NCBI GenBank assembly: GCA_023457535.1
Contig: JAEWLN010000087.1
Span: forward strand, 1-11,674
Length of the DNA: 11,674 nt
DNA from: Bacteroidota bacterium
Lineage (GTDB): Bacteria > Bacteroidota > Bacteroidia > Flavobacteriales > Flavobacteriaceae
Reading direction: 5' to 3'
Of this stretch, positions 1-5,861 are shown piece after piece. Positions within the stretch are counted from its first letter, which is position 1; every line of letters begins with the position of its first letter. Made by a program: the position numbers and the translations under genes. Below the pieces are notes generated by a model that did not search any database, was not told where the DNA came from, and saw only the letters and a list, made by a program, of their open reading frames with translations.

Positions 1-668
1 TTGCGCAGGGTTTCGTTTTTGTCCTCGAGATCGGCGCGCAGCGCATTGGACGTTTTGAGCTCGCGGTAAATGGCATAGTACGAAGCAATGATCAGCAGTA
101 TCGAGGCCAGCGTGAGCAATGCAGCAAGAAACGGTGTCAGCGCACTTTCGCGAATCAGTGATTTTTTGCGGATGCGCAGCAAAACATCTTCCTCATTGAG
201 CATTTTGTCTACCTGATTGCGCAGTTCCATGCGTGTGTGGCGGTATTTGTTGCGCACTTCGGCGGGCAGCTTACTTATATCACCCGCTGCAAGCAACGAC
301 GACATATTGGCGATGCGCCGCCGGGCAATGTGTTCGAGTATTTTGAGATTTTCGCGTTGGGAGTAATTGTCAGCAGTGCTTTTGCGCAGGCTCAGTATAC
401 GCTCAGAGGCGTGTTCGCGCGCCAGTACAAATTCGCGAACATACGCGCTGTCTTTGGTGATCAAAAAACCGCGCATCGAAGACTCCATGTCCTTCAGGCT
501 TGAAAAATACGTTTCCAGATCGAGCTTTACCGTGGCCGTGTGGTTGACCCAGCCCGAAGTCTTCATCAGATTGCTGATTTTGACATACGAGTAAAAACAC
601 AGTGACAGCAAAACCACTGCGGCAATCAAAAACGAAATCTTGATTCGGTTGAGCCGGTTTGCTTCCAT
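1..668 (-). CDS. CHASE3-domain membrane sensor, probable histidine kinase (3' end off window)
   Basis: I translated this frame by hand. It opens with ATG at 668-666 and stays open for 222 codons to the left edge, so only the N-terminal sensor part is visible. A first hydrophobic segment lies at about residues 11-28 and a second at about 178-200. Between them is a helical, charged extracytoplasmic segment of about 150 residues carrying METSSMRGF-like wording (MESSMRGFLITKD at about 61-73), which is characteristic of CHASE3 sensor domains. After the second membrane segment a coiled-coil-like stretch begins (ELKTSNALRADLEDKNETLR), as is usual before a PAS or HisKA domain. The kinase core itself is not in the window, so 'histidine kinase' is inferred from the architecture and from the response regulator that ends 5 bases upstream of this start. 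A chemoreceptor or a diguanylate cyclase with the same sensor cannot be excluded. Confidence 0.8.
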   Translation of the reverse strand, partial: MEANRLNRIKISFLIAAVVLLSLCFYSYVKISNLMKTSGWVNHTATVKLDLETYFSSLKDMESSMRGFLITKDSAYVREFVLAREHASERILSLRKSTADNYSQRENLKILEHIARRRIANMSSLLAAGDISKLPAEVRNKYRHTRMELRNQVDKMLNEEDVLLRIRKKSLIRESALTPFLAALLTLASILLIIASYYAIYRELKTSNALRADLEDKNETLR

Positions 669-673
669 AGGCG

Positions 674-1123
674 CTAAGCGACGTTGATCACGAACCGGTC
701 GCGTATGGGTTGTTGTTGTAATTGCACGGCATCCAGCGAAAGCACGATTTCGATTGTTTTTTTAAGGGTTTGGAACGACTGCGGTTTGCAGATGTAGTAA
801 TTGGCGCCCTGGCTGTAGGTGCGGTCCACGACATCGTTGTTGGAATTGGTCGAAAATACAACAATCGGAATGTTTTTGAGCTTCGGATCGCGCCTGATTT
901 CGTCAAGACATTCAAACCCGTTTTTGCGCGGCATGTTCAAATCCAGAAAAATTACCTGCGGCGCAGCGTCAGGAGTTTGGTCGAGCGCCTGCATCAGTTT
1001 GACGCCGTCATGGGTAATGGTCAGTTGTGCCTGATTTGCCGGACATATTTCCTGAAGCGCCTCTGAAAACAGCAGGCAGTCGTCGTCGTCGTCGTCGGTT
1101 AAAAATATGTGCTTTGCTTCCAT
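674..1123 (-). CDS. single-domain response regulator (CheY/Rcp1-like receiver)
   Basis: This is a 149-residue stand-alone receiver domain with no output domain. The acidic pocket is a run of six aspartates at residues 10-15, the phosphoacceptor is Asp61 in the motif FLDLNMPRKNGFE, the switch residues are Ser91/Thr92 (VVFSTNS), and the conserved lysine is Lys113 (ICKPQSF). The length and the wording around the phosphoacceptor fit the Rcp1-type receivers often found beside sensor kinases in Bacteroidota. It lies just upstream of the CHASE3 sensor gene, with 5 bases between its TAG stop and the sensor start, so the two are almost surely cotranscribed and the receiver is probably phosphorylated by that kinase. 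With no DNA-binding domain it should act by protein contact or as a phosphorelay intermediate. It is divergent from pyrR across about 160 bases of intergenic DNA, in which I find no convincing promoter for either side. Confidence 0.9.
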   Translation of the reverse strand: MEAKHIFLTDDDDDDCLLFSEALQEICPANQAQLTITHDGVKLMQALDQTPDAAPQVIFLDLNMPRKNGFECLDEIRRDPKLKNIPIVVFSTNSNNDVVDRTYSQGANYYICKPQSFQTLKKTIEIVLSLDAVQLQQQPIRDRFVINVA

Positions 1124-1282
1124 GGCGCAAGATCGGGGGTTTTGGCTGTACTAAATTAGCAATAATATTTGAGAAATAGGCCGATGGGCACATGGTGTTT
1201 TTCGAGGGCTTCATTTATCGCATACAAAAGTGGCGCACATGAGGTCTTTTTTGCGTAATTTTACGACCCAAACACACCACCC

Positions 1283-1816
1283 ATGAGTCCAAAAGTATTG
1301 CTCAATGCCAAGGAAGTCCATATCATCCTGCATCGTTTGGCTTGTCAGTTGATCGAAAAACACCTTGATTTTTCCAATACGGTTCTCGTAGGCATACAAC
1401 CCCGGGGCAGTTTTTTGGCGCGTCGGCTCAAACAGATGCTCGAACAGGATTACAATGTTCCCGACATTGCGCTGGGCTACCTCGACATTACTTTTTTTCG
1501 GGACGATTTCAGGCGCACCGATAAGCCACTCGAGGCCAGCATCACGCAGATCGATTTTCTGGTCGATGGTAAAAAGGTCATTTTCATTGACGACGTATTG
1601 TACACCGGACGCAGCATCCGTTCCGCGCTTACGGCAATCCAATCATTTGGGCGTCCGTCCGGAATCGAATTGCTGGTGCTGATCGACAGGCGGTTTGCCC
1701 GTCATTTGCCGATCCAGCCTGATTACCGCGGCAGGCAGGTCGATTCGATCAACGATGAAAAGGTCGTGGTGGTTTGGGAAGAAGGAAAAGACGGGGTTTT
1801 TCTCGTCAGAAGTTGA
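1283..1816 (+). CDS. pyrR: PyrR, uracil phosphoribosyltransferase / pyr regulator
   Basis: A 177-residue type I phosphoribosyltransferase of the PyrR family, close to the usual 175-180 residues. The PRPP-binding loop is VIFIDDVLYTGRS at residues 99-111. The PyrR-specific stretch LVLIDRRFARHLPIQPDYRG lies at about 131-150, and the N-terminal GIQPRGSFLARRL segment (about 38-49) is also typical. The family converts uracil and PRPP to UMP and, in Gram-positive bacteria, binds pyr mRNA to control attenuation. Whether the Bacteroidota protein also binds RNA is not shown by the sequence; I found no copy of the classical PyrR anti-antiterminator consensus in the leader of the next gene. It is the first gene of the cluster and is followed, 142 bases later, by pyrB, which supports a role in pyrimidine metabolism. 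Confidence 0.93.
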   Translation: MSPKVLLNAKEVHIILHRLACQLIEKHLDFSNTVLVGIQPRGSFLARRLKQMLEQDYNVPDIALGYLDITFFRDDFRRTDKPLEASITQIDFLVDGKKVIFIDDVLYTGRSIRSALTAIQSFGRPSGIELLVLIDRRFARHLPIQPDYRGRQVDSINDEKVVVVWEEGKDGVFLVRS

Positions 1817-1958
1817 TTTAAGCCGCCCGTTTTAAAGGATAATCGTTGGATGACAATGAAACAAAAAAACAATATATAAAGTAGTATGAACGGCTTGCCA
1901 CTTATCGGCTAACCCATACAATCCAAATAAACTTACGGCCAAAACCGCCTTAGTCAAA

Positions 1959-2894
1959 ATGAAAGAACTCAGCGTAAACCACCTGCTCGGAATCAAATAC
2001 ATCAACAGGGACGACATCGATCTTATCTTCGAAACCGCCGACCATTTCAAGGAAGTCATCAACCGCCCGATCAAAAAAGTGCCGTCGTTGCGCGATTTGA
2101 CGATCGCCAATATTTTTTTCGAAAACAGCACGCGCACCAAACTCTCTTTTGAACTGGCGCAAAAACGGCTTTCGGCCGACGTGATCAGTTTTTCCGCTGC
2201 GCAATCATCGGTCAAAAAAGGCGAGACGCTGATCGATACGGTCAATAACATCTTGTCGATGAAGGTGGATATGGTCGTTATGCGGCACGCCCATCCCGGT
2301 GCGGCTTATTTTTTGTCCCAAAACGTCTCGGCAAGCATCGTCAATGCCGGCGACGGCGCGCACGAACACCCCACACAGGCGCTGCTCGACTCGTACTCGA
2401 TACGCGAAAAACTGGGCCAGGTTGGCGGTAAAAAAGTCGTTATCGTGGGTGATATATTACACTCGCGCGTGGCTTTGTCGAACATTTATGCCTTGCAGAT
2501 GCAGGGCGCCGAGGTAAAGGTGTGCGGCCCAAAAACGCTGATCCCAAAATACATTGAATCGCTGGGTGTAACAGTAGAGCCCAATCTTCGCAAGGCGCTC
2601 GAGTGGTGCGATGTGGCCAATATGCTGCGCGTGCAAAACGAACGCATGGATGTGAATTACTTTCCGTCGACGCGCGAGTATGCCCAGCAATACGGTGTAG
2701 ACAAGGCATTGCTGGATTCGCTCAAAAAGGAAATCGTGATCATGCATCCGGGTCCGGTCAACCGCGGTGTAGAAATTACGTCGGATGTAGCCGATTCGGC
2801 GCAATCGGTCATACTCGACCAGGTTGAAAACGGCGTGGCCATACGGATGGCGGTGATTTACCTGCTGGCGTCCAAAATACGACAGCGGTTGTAA
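1959..2894 (+). CDS. pyrB: aspartate carbamoyltransferase catalytic subunit
   Basis: A 311-residue ATCase catalytic chain, the usual length. It makes N-carbamoyl-L-aspartate from carbamoyl phosphate and aspartate, the first committed step of pyrimidine synthesis, in the cytoplasm. The carbamoyl-phosphate signature FFENSTRT is at residues 53-60, the mobile-loop SSVKKGET at about 83-90, HEHPTQALLD at 135-144, HSRV at 168-171 and the aspartate-side loop HPGPVNRGVEI at 263-273; all expected active-site residues appear present. No regulatory subunit (pyrI) gene is nearby, so nothing here indicates allosteric control through PyrI. The ATG at 1959 gives the family N-terminus. The 142-base leader separating it from pyrR is longer than the other gaps in the cluster and may carry control signals. 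Confidence 0.97.
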   Translation: MKELSVNHLLGIKYINRDDIDLIFETADHFKEVINRPIKKVPSLRDLTIANIFFENSTRTKLSFELAQKRLSADVISFSAAQSSVKKGETLIDTVNNILSMKVDMVVMRHAHPGAAYFLSQNVSASIVNAGDGAHEHPTQALLDSYSIREKLGQVGGKKVVIVGDILHSRVALSNIYALQMQGAEVKVCGPKTLIPKYIESLGVTVEPNLRKALEWCDVANMLRVQNERMDVNYFPSTREYAQQYGVDKALLDSLKKEIVIMHPGPVNRGVEITSDVADSAQSVILDQVENGVAIRMAVIYLLASKIRQRL

Positions 2895-2896
2895 AT

Positions 2897-2925
2897 TTGC
2901 CAAAATCTGTGTACATTTATATTTA
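2897..2925 (+). promoter_or_regulatory. possible promoter before the small gene/rnz/pdxH group
   Basis: TTG at 2897-2899 is followed, 18 bases later, by TATATTTA at 2918-2925, which matches the Bacteroidota primary promoter pattern (TTG, 17-23 bases, TAnnTTTG) with one mismatch in the last base. Transcription would begin only a few bases before the ATG at 2931, giving a nearly leaderless mRNA. This would let the small gene, rnz and pdxH be expressed apart from pyrR-pyrB. It is a motif match only. Confidence 0.3.
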
Positions 2926-2930
2926 ATCTG

Positions 2931-3260
2931 ATGAAAGTAGAAGCCCAAGGACATACGAACACGATCCAAGATACCCAGGCCGATCTCGCGGCATTTGTAG
3001 CCCGGTTGACGCAGGAATATCCGTCGTTGGAAAAACGCAACATTATCGTGGACCTGCTGCGGCATGAAAATCTGTCTCCAAAGCAAATCAACGCGCTGCT
3101 GCCGTTGTCGAAAACGCACAAAAAGTTTAAAAAAACGTTTGTGATCGTGGCCAACGTCGATTACAACAGCGTGTCTCAGCAATTGGTAGTGGTCCCGACG
3201 CTGCCCGAGGCAAATGACATCATCGAAATGGAGGAAATGGAGCGTGACCTGGGCTTTTAA
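2931..3260 (+). CDS. conserved small protein linked to rnz, STAS-like
   Basis: A 109-residue soluble protein with no signal peptide or membrane segment. The pattern is a beta strand (NIIVDLL, about residues 42-48), a helix containing a leucine-rich stretch (NALLPLSKTHKKFKK, about 59-73), a second strand (TFVIVAN, about 74-80), a third strand (LVVVPT) and a final acidic helix (EANDIIEMEEMERDLGF, 93-109). That order, including the strand followed by an EA-starting helix, resembles a STAS/anti-sigma-antagonist fold; the phosphorylatable serine of classical antagonists is not evident. I recognise it as a protein conserved in flavobacteria next to ribonuclease Z, where it is sometimes itself labelled ribonuclease Z, although it has no metal-binding HxHxDH motif. 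It sits 36 bases after pyrB and 37 bases before rnz. The function is unknown. Confidence 0.85.
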   Translation: MKVEAQGHTNTIQDTQADLAAFVARLTQEYPSLEKRNIIVDLLRHENLSPKQINALLPLSKTHKKFKKTFVIVANVDYNSVSQQLVVVPTLPEANDIIEMEEMERDLGF

Positions 3261-3297
3261 TCCAAAGGTTGCCAAAAAAAATACGATTACATCAACA

Positions 3298-4203
3298 TTG
3301 AAACTCACGATTTTAGGCTGTTATGCGGCCACTCCGCGAACCCTGACCAACCCGACGGCGCAGGTACTGGAAATCAAAAACCATTTGTTCCTGATCGATT
3401 GCGGTGAGGCGACGCAGGTACAGTTGCGCAAAAACAAAGTCAAGTTCTCAAAGATCGAGCACATTTTTATCTCGCACCTGCACGGCGACCACATTTACGG
3501 GCTTATCGGGCTGGTGTCGACCTTTATGCTGCTCAACCGCGTTTCGGATCTGCACATTTACGGCCCGAAAGGCATCAAGGAAATCATCACGTTGCAGCTG
3601 CGGTTGTCCCATTCCTGGACCAGTTATGGATTGTTTTTCCACGAACTTGAATCGGACCAAAGCCAGGTGGTCTTTGAAGACGACAAGGTCAGGGTAAGCA
3701 CCATTCCGCTACGCCACCGCATTTATACCAACGGCTATCTGTTTGAGGAAAAAATGGGCGAAAAAAAACTCAATGCCGAGGCGATGAAGCGGTTCCAGAT
3801 CCCGGTATATCATTTCCAGAATATCAAAAACGGCAAGGATATTACCCTGGAGGACGGTACTTTTCTGACCAATGCACAGCTTGCGTTCGAACCCGTTGCA
3901 CCCAGGCGTTACGCATTTTGTTCCGATACGGTATTTACAGAAACGATCCTGCCGTATATAAAAGGAGTCGATTTGCTGTATCACGAGTCGACATTTCTGG
4001 AATCCGAGGTGGAACTTGCGGGCAAAACGATGCATGCCACGGCAAAGCAGGCCGGCTCGATCGCGCGGATGGCTGCGGTGGGGCAATTGATGCTCGGGCA
4101 TTATTCGACGCGGTACGACAACATAGAGCAGTTTCGCGACGAAGCAATGACCGAATTTCCGCATGTTTTGCTTGCCCGGGACGGTGCGCAATTTGAAGTT
4201 TAA
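3298..4203 (+). CDS. rnz: ribonuclease Z (tRNA 3' endonuclease), TTG start
   Basis: A metallo-beta-lactamase-fold tRNA 3'-processing endonuclease that cuts pre-tRNA after the discriminator base. From the TTG at 3298 it is 301 residues, normal for the bacterial enzyme. It starts KLTILGCYAATPRTLTNPTA, the typical strand-loop N-terminus. The zinc motif HLHGDH is at 60-65, with further ligand candidates His140 (PLRHRIYTNGY), Asp210 (FCSDTVF) and His268 (LGHYSTRY), plus HATAKQAG at 246-253. No in-frame ATG lies at the domain start. The next upstream ATG (3214) would add 28 residues read out of frame from the end of the preceding conserved gene, so I prefer TTG. One oddity is DCGEATQ at 34-40, where the family commonly has DCGEGTQ. 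The gene lies 37 bases after the small gene and 31 before pdxH. Confidence 0.93.
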   Translation: MKLTILGCYAATPRTLTNPTAQVLEIKNHLFLIDCGEATQVQLRKNKVKFSKIEHIFISHLHGDHIYGLIGLVSTFMLLNRVSDLHIYGPKGIKEIITLQLRLSHSWTSYGLFFHELESDQSQVVFEDDKVRVSTIPLRHRIYTNGYLFEEKMGEKKLNAEAMKRFQIPVYHFQNIKNGKDITLEDGTFLTNAQLAFEPVAPRRYAFCSDTVFTETILPYIKGVDLLYHESTFLESEVELAGKTMHATAKQAGSIARMAAVGQLMLGHYSTRYDNIEQFRDEAMTEFPHVLLARDGAQFEV

Positions 4204-4234
4204 CGGCAATGAGAATGCCTTACCCACAAAAAAG

Positions 4235-4879
4235 ATGAGCGATTTAGGACATTACAGGAAATCATATGAAAAAAGCCAATTGCTGGAGTCGGCCGTGCCT
4301 GAAGATCCGATGGCGCTGTTTAAGCAATGGTTTCACGAGGTCGAGGACTTTGGCGCCGAGTCTGAAGTCAATGCGATGACGGTGGCCACGATCGGGCTGG
4401 ACGGTTTTCCAAAGGCGCGCGTGGTGCTGCTCAAACAATTTACTTATGAAGGGTTTGTGTTTTATACCAATTACCAATCGGAAAAGGGCAGGAGCATTGC
4501 GGCCCACCCAAATGTATGTTTGTCGTTTTTCTGGCATTCGCTCGAGCGACAGGTAATTATTAAGGGCGTGGCCGCGAAGGTGGCTGAAAACTTATCCGAT
4601 GGCTATTTCGAATCGCGCCCTGACGGCAGCAAACTGGGTGCTATCGTATCGGAACAAAGCCAGGTGATCGCATCGCGCGATGTGCTCGAACAAAAACTTA
4701 AGGCCCTTGAAACAGAATATGCCGGCAAAGAGATTTTGCGCCCGTCGTATTGGGGCGGCTATCTGGTCCGGCCTGTGTCGGTGGAATTCTGGCAAGGCCG
4801 GCCTAATCGTTTACACGACCGGATCCGGTATCAGCTGAAGGCCGACGGTTCCTGGACCATTGAGCGGCTTGCTCCCTGA
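4235..4879 (+). CDS. pdxH: pyridoxamine/pyridoxine 5'-phosphate oxidase
   Basis: A 214-residue FMN flavoprotein that oxidises pyridoxine or pyridoxamine 5'-phosphate to pyridoxal 5'-phosphate with oxygen, the last step of B6 salvage. FMN and substrate residues are visible in ARVVLLKQF (61-69), FYTNYQSEKGRS (76-87), RQVIIKG (105-111) and the C-terminal family signature VSVEFWQGRPNRLHDRIRY (181-199). The ATG at 4235 gives the usual N-terminus (MSDLGHYRKSYEKSQL). An upstream in-frame ATG at 4163 would overlap the end of rnz and add 24 residues unlike the family, so I reject it. It is the last gene of the cluster and is followed by a strong terminator 23 bases after its stop. Confidence 0.96.
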   Translation: MSDLGHYRKSYEKSQLLESAVPEDPMALFKQWFHEVEDFGAESEVNAMTVATIGLDGFPKARVVLLKQFTYEGFVFYTNYQSEKGRSIAAHPNVCLSFFWHSLERQVIIKGVAAKVAENLSDGYFESRPDGSKLGAIVSEQSQVIASRDVLEQKLKALETEYAGKEILRPSYWGGYLVRPVSVEFWQGRPNRLHDRIRYQLKADGSWTIERLAP

Positions 4880-4902
4880 CTCACTTTCTATTACCCCTTA
4901 AC

Positions 4903-4926
4903 GGCCGCATGCGCGGTCTTTTTTTT
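4903..4926 (+). terminator. intrinsic terminator of the pyrR-pdxH cluster
   Basis: GGCCGC (4903-4908), loop ATGC, then GCGGTC (4913-4918) forms a 6-bp stem with one G-T pair, followed at once by eight T (4919-4926). It closes the plus-strand cluster just after pdxH. Confidence 0.85.
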
Positions 4927-4990
4927 GGCCAAAATTTTATCGACGAAATGCATTATTGTAAGAAAATTATTGTATCAAAATCATAATTGA

Positions 4991-5041
4991 TGTAGTTCAT
5001 CGATTTTATTTGTCAGTTAAACGATATTTTGCGTAATATTG
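4991..5041 (+). promoter_or_regulatory. promoter-like block before CAP gene 1, shared with CAP gene 2
   Basis: The block begins TGTAGTTCATCGAT (4991-5004) and ends TGCGTAATATTG (5030-5041). TAATATTG (5034-5041) matches the Bacteroidota -7 element TAnnTTTG in all but one base, and a TTG at 5010-5012 lies 21 bases upstream of it. The same two ends, 38-39 bases apart, recur before the second CAP gene at 5747-5796 while the DNA between them differs, so the ends look selected. A transcript from here would have a leader of about 120 bases that carries two of the stem-loops described separately. Confidence 0.5.
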
Positions 5042-5067
5042 TCATAACAAAACGACGTTCTTACACC

Positions 5068-5098
5068 CTTAAAGCATTTGCCCCACATCTACTTTAAG
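5068..5098 (+). promoter_or_regulatory. leader stem-loop, TTTGCCCCACA motif copy 1
   Basis: CTTAAAG (5068-5074) and CTTTAAG (5092-5098) are perfect 7-base inverted repeats enclosing TTTGCCCCACA (5077-5087). In RNA this is a hairpin that presents the C-rich sequence in its loop. The next copy starts exactly 51 bases downstream. Confidence 0.5.
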
Positions 5099-5118
5099 TA
5101 TTAAACTCAAAATAATCA

Positions 5119-5149
5119 TTAAAGAAGTTTGCCCCACAATCTACTTTAA
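5119..5149 (+). promoter_or_regulatory. leader stem-loop, TTTGCCCCACA motif copy 2
   Basis: TTAAAG (5119-5124) and CTTTAA (5144-5149) pair perfectly around TTTGCCCCACA (5128-5138). The downstream flank ATCTACTTTAA is nearly the same as in copy 1. It ends 18 bases before the start codon of the first CAP gene. Confidence 0.5.
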
Positions 5150-5167
5150 ACAAAACCTACTGTGACT

Positions 5168-5668
5168 ATGAAAGCATATGTACTCAGAGCCGTTATGCCA
5201 TTGGTATTGGTGCTCACTTTAGTATCTTGTTCCTCAGATTCAACCGAGGATGTAATAATGCCGTCCGAAGCGGCAACGGCCAAGTACGAATACAATAATG
5301 ACGAGCTGGCTTTGTTCGACGCAATCAACACCTACCGCGAAAGCATCGGATTGACATCGCTCCAACCTGTAGAGTACGTTTCTTACAAATCCGAACAGCA
5401 CAACGAATACATGATCTCCAAAAACGAAGTCAACCACGATTTCTTCCAGGAGCGTTCGCAAAACATCATGGCTGTCGTCGGCGCTTCCAAAGTTAACGAA
5501 AACGTGGCCTACAATTATTCCACCGCGAATTCCGTATTGCATGCGTGGCTCAACAGCCCGGGCCACAAAGCCAACATTGAAGGGAATTTTACGCACTTTG
5601 GCGCTTCGATCCGGGTCAATCCTGAAACGGGCAAGAAGTATTACACCAATATTTTTATCAAAAAGTAA
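5168..5668 (+). CDS. CAP-domain (SCP-like) lipoprotein 1
   Basis: A 166-residue secreted lipoprotein. It has a short N-terminus, a hydrophobic core and a lipobox LVSC with the lipidated Cys at residue 21, followed by SSDSTED. The CAP fold follows: LFDAINTYRESIGL (about 49-62), HNEYM (77-81), NENVAYNYS (110-118) and AWLNSPGHKANI (126-137), the last being the classical CAP signature. The C-terminal part GKKYYTNIFIKK forms the final strand. CAP proteins bind lipids, peptides or other ligands; bacterial members have no single known function and I assign none. I start at ATG 5168; a GTG two codons upstream is also in frame. It is monocistronic, with its own promoter-like block and terminator, and is a paralogue of the next gene. 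Confidence 0.9.
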   Translation: MKAYVLRAVMPLVLVLTLVSCSSDSTEDVIMPSEAATAKYEYNNDELALFDAINTYRESIGLTSLQPVEYVSYKSEQHNEYMISKNEVNHDFFQERSQNIMAVVGASKVNENVAYNYSTANSVLHAWLNSPGHKANIEGNFTHFGASIRVNPETGKKYYTNIFIKK

Positions 5669-5705
5669 ATTGAGTTTAATTTAAATATGTTTTGTTTTGA
5701 CTAAG

Positions 5706-5729
5706 AACCGCCTCATGGCGGTTTTTTTT
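5706..5729 (+). terminator. intrinsic terminator after CAP gene 1
   Basis: AACCGCC (5706-5712), loop TCAT, GGCGGTT (5717-5723) is a perfect 7-bp stem, running into eight T (5722-5729). It lies about 40 bases after the stop and shows that the two CAP genes are separate transcription units. Confidence 0.9.
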
Positions 5730-5746
5730 GCTGCATAAATGCCGAT

Positions 5747-5796
5747 TGTAGTTCATCGATAAAGTTTTTTATTTCGGCGGGAATTGCGTAATATTG
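5747..5796 (+). promoter_or_regulatory. promoter-like block before CAP gene 2
   Basis: It begins TGTAGTTCATCGAT (5747-5760) and ends TGCGTAATATTG (5785-5796), as before CAP gene 1. The -7-like TAATATTG is kept at 5789-5796, but the upstream TTG of the first copy is not; the middle is TTTATTTCGGCGGG instead. The leader from here would be about 60 bases. Confidence 0.5.
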
Positions 5797-5817
5797 GTTA
5801 CTGACTCATTTAATCAT

Positions 5818-5843
5818 CAAGTAGTTTGCCCCACATTCTGCTT
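5818..5843 (+). promoter_or_regulatory. leader stem-loop, TTTGCCCCACA motif copy 3
   Basis: AAGTAG (5819-5824) pairs with CTGCTT (5838-5843), including one G-T pair, around TTTGCCCCACATT. The loop is identical to the copies before CAP gene 1 while the stem bases differ and still pair, as expected of an RNA structure. It ends 18 bases before the ATG, the same distance as copy 2. Confidence 0.5.
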
Positions 5844-5861
5844 AGGCCTAAACCAATCCCT

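Noticed and set aside
1817..1958. Classical PyrR-binding anti-antiterminator
   Set aside because: No stretch resembling the Gram-positive consensus hairpin and no paired terminator were found.
2457..3308. 283-residue minus-strand frame across pyrB and the small gene
   Set aside because: It spans two clear plus-strand genes and their gap, and has no recognisable motif.
4163..4234. Upstream ATG extension of pdxH
   Set aside because: It overlaps the end of rnz and adds residues unlike the PdxH family; ATG 4235 gives the normal N-terminus.
4991..5025. LytTR-type direct repeats (GTAGTTCAT and TCAGTTAAA 21 bases apart)
   Set aside because: The second half-site is not kept in the matching block before CAP gene 2, so the case for this regulator family is too weak.
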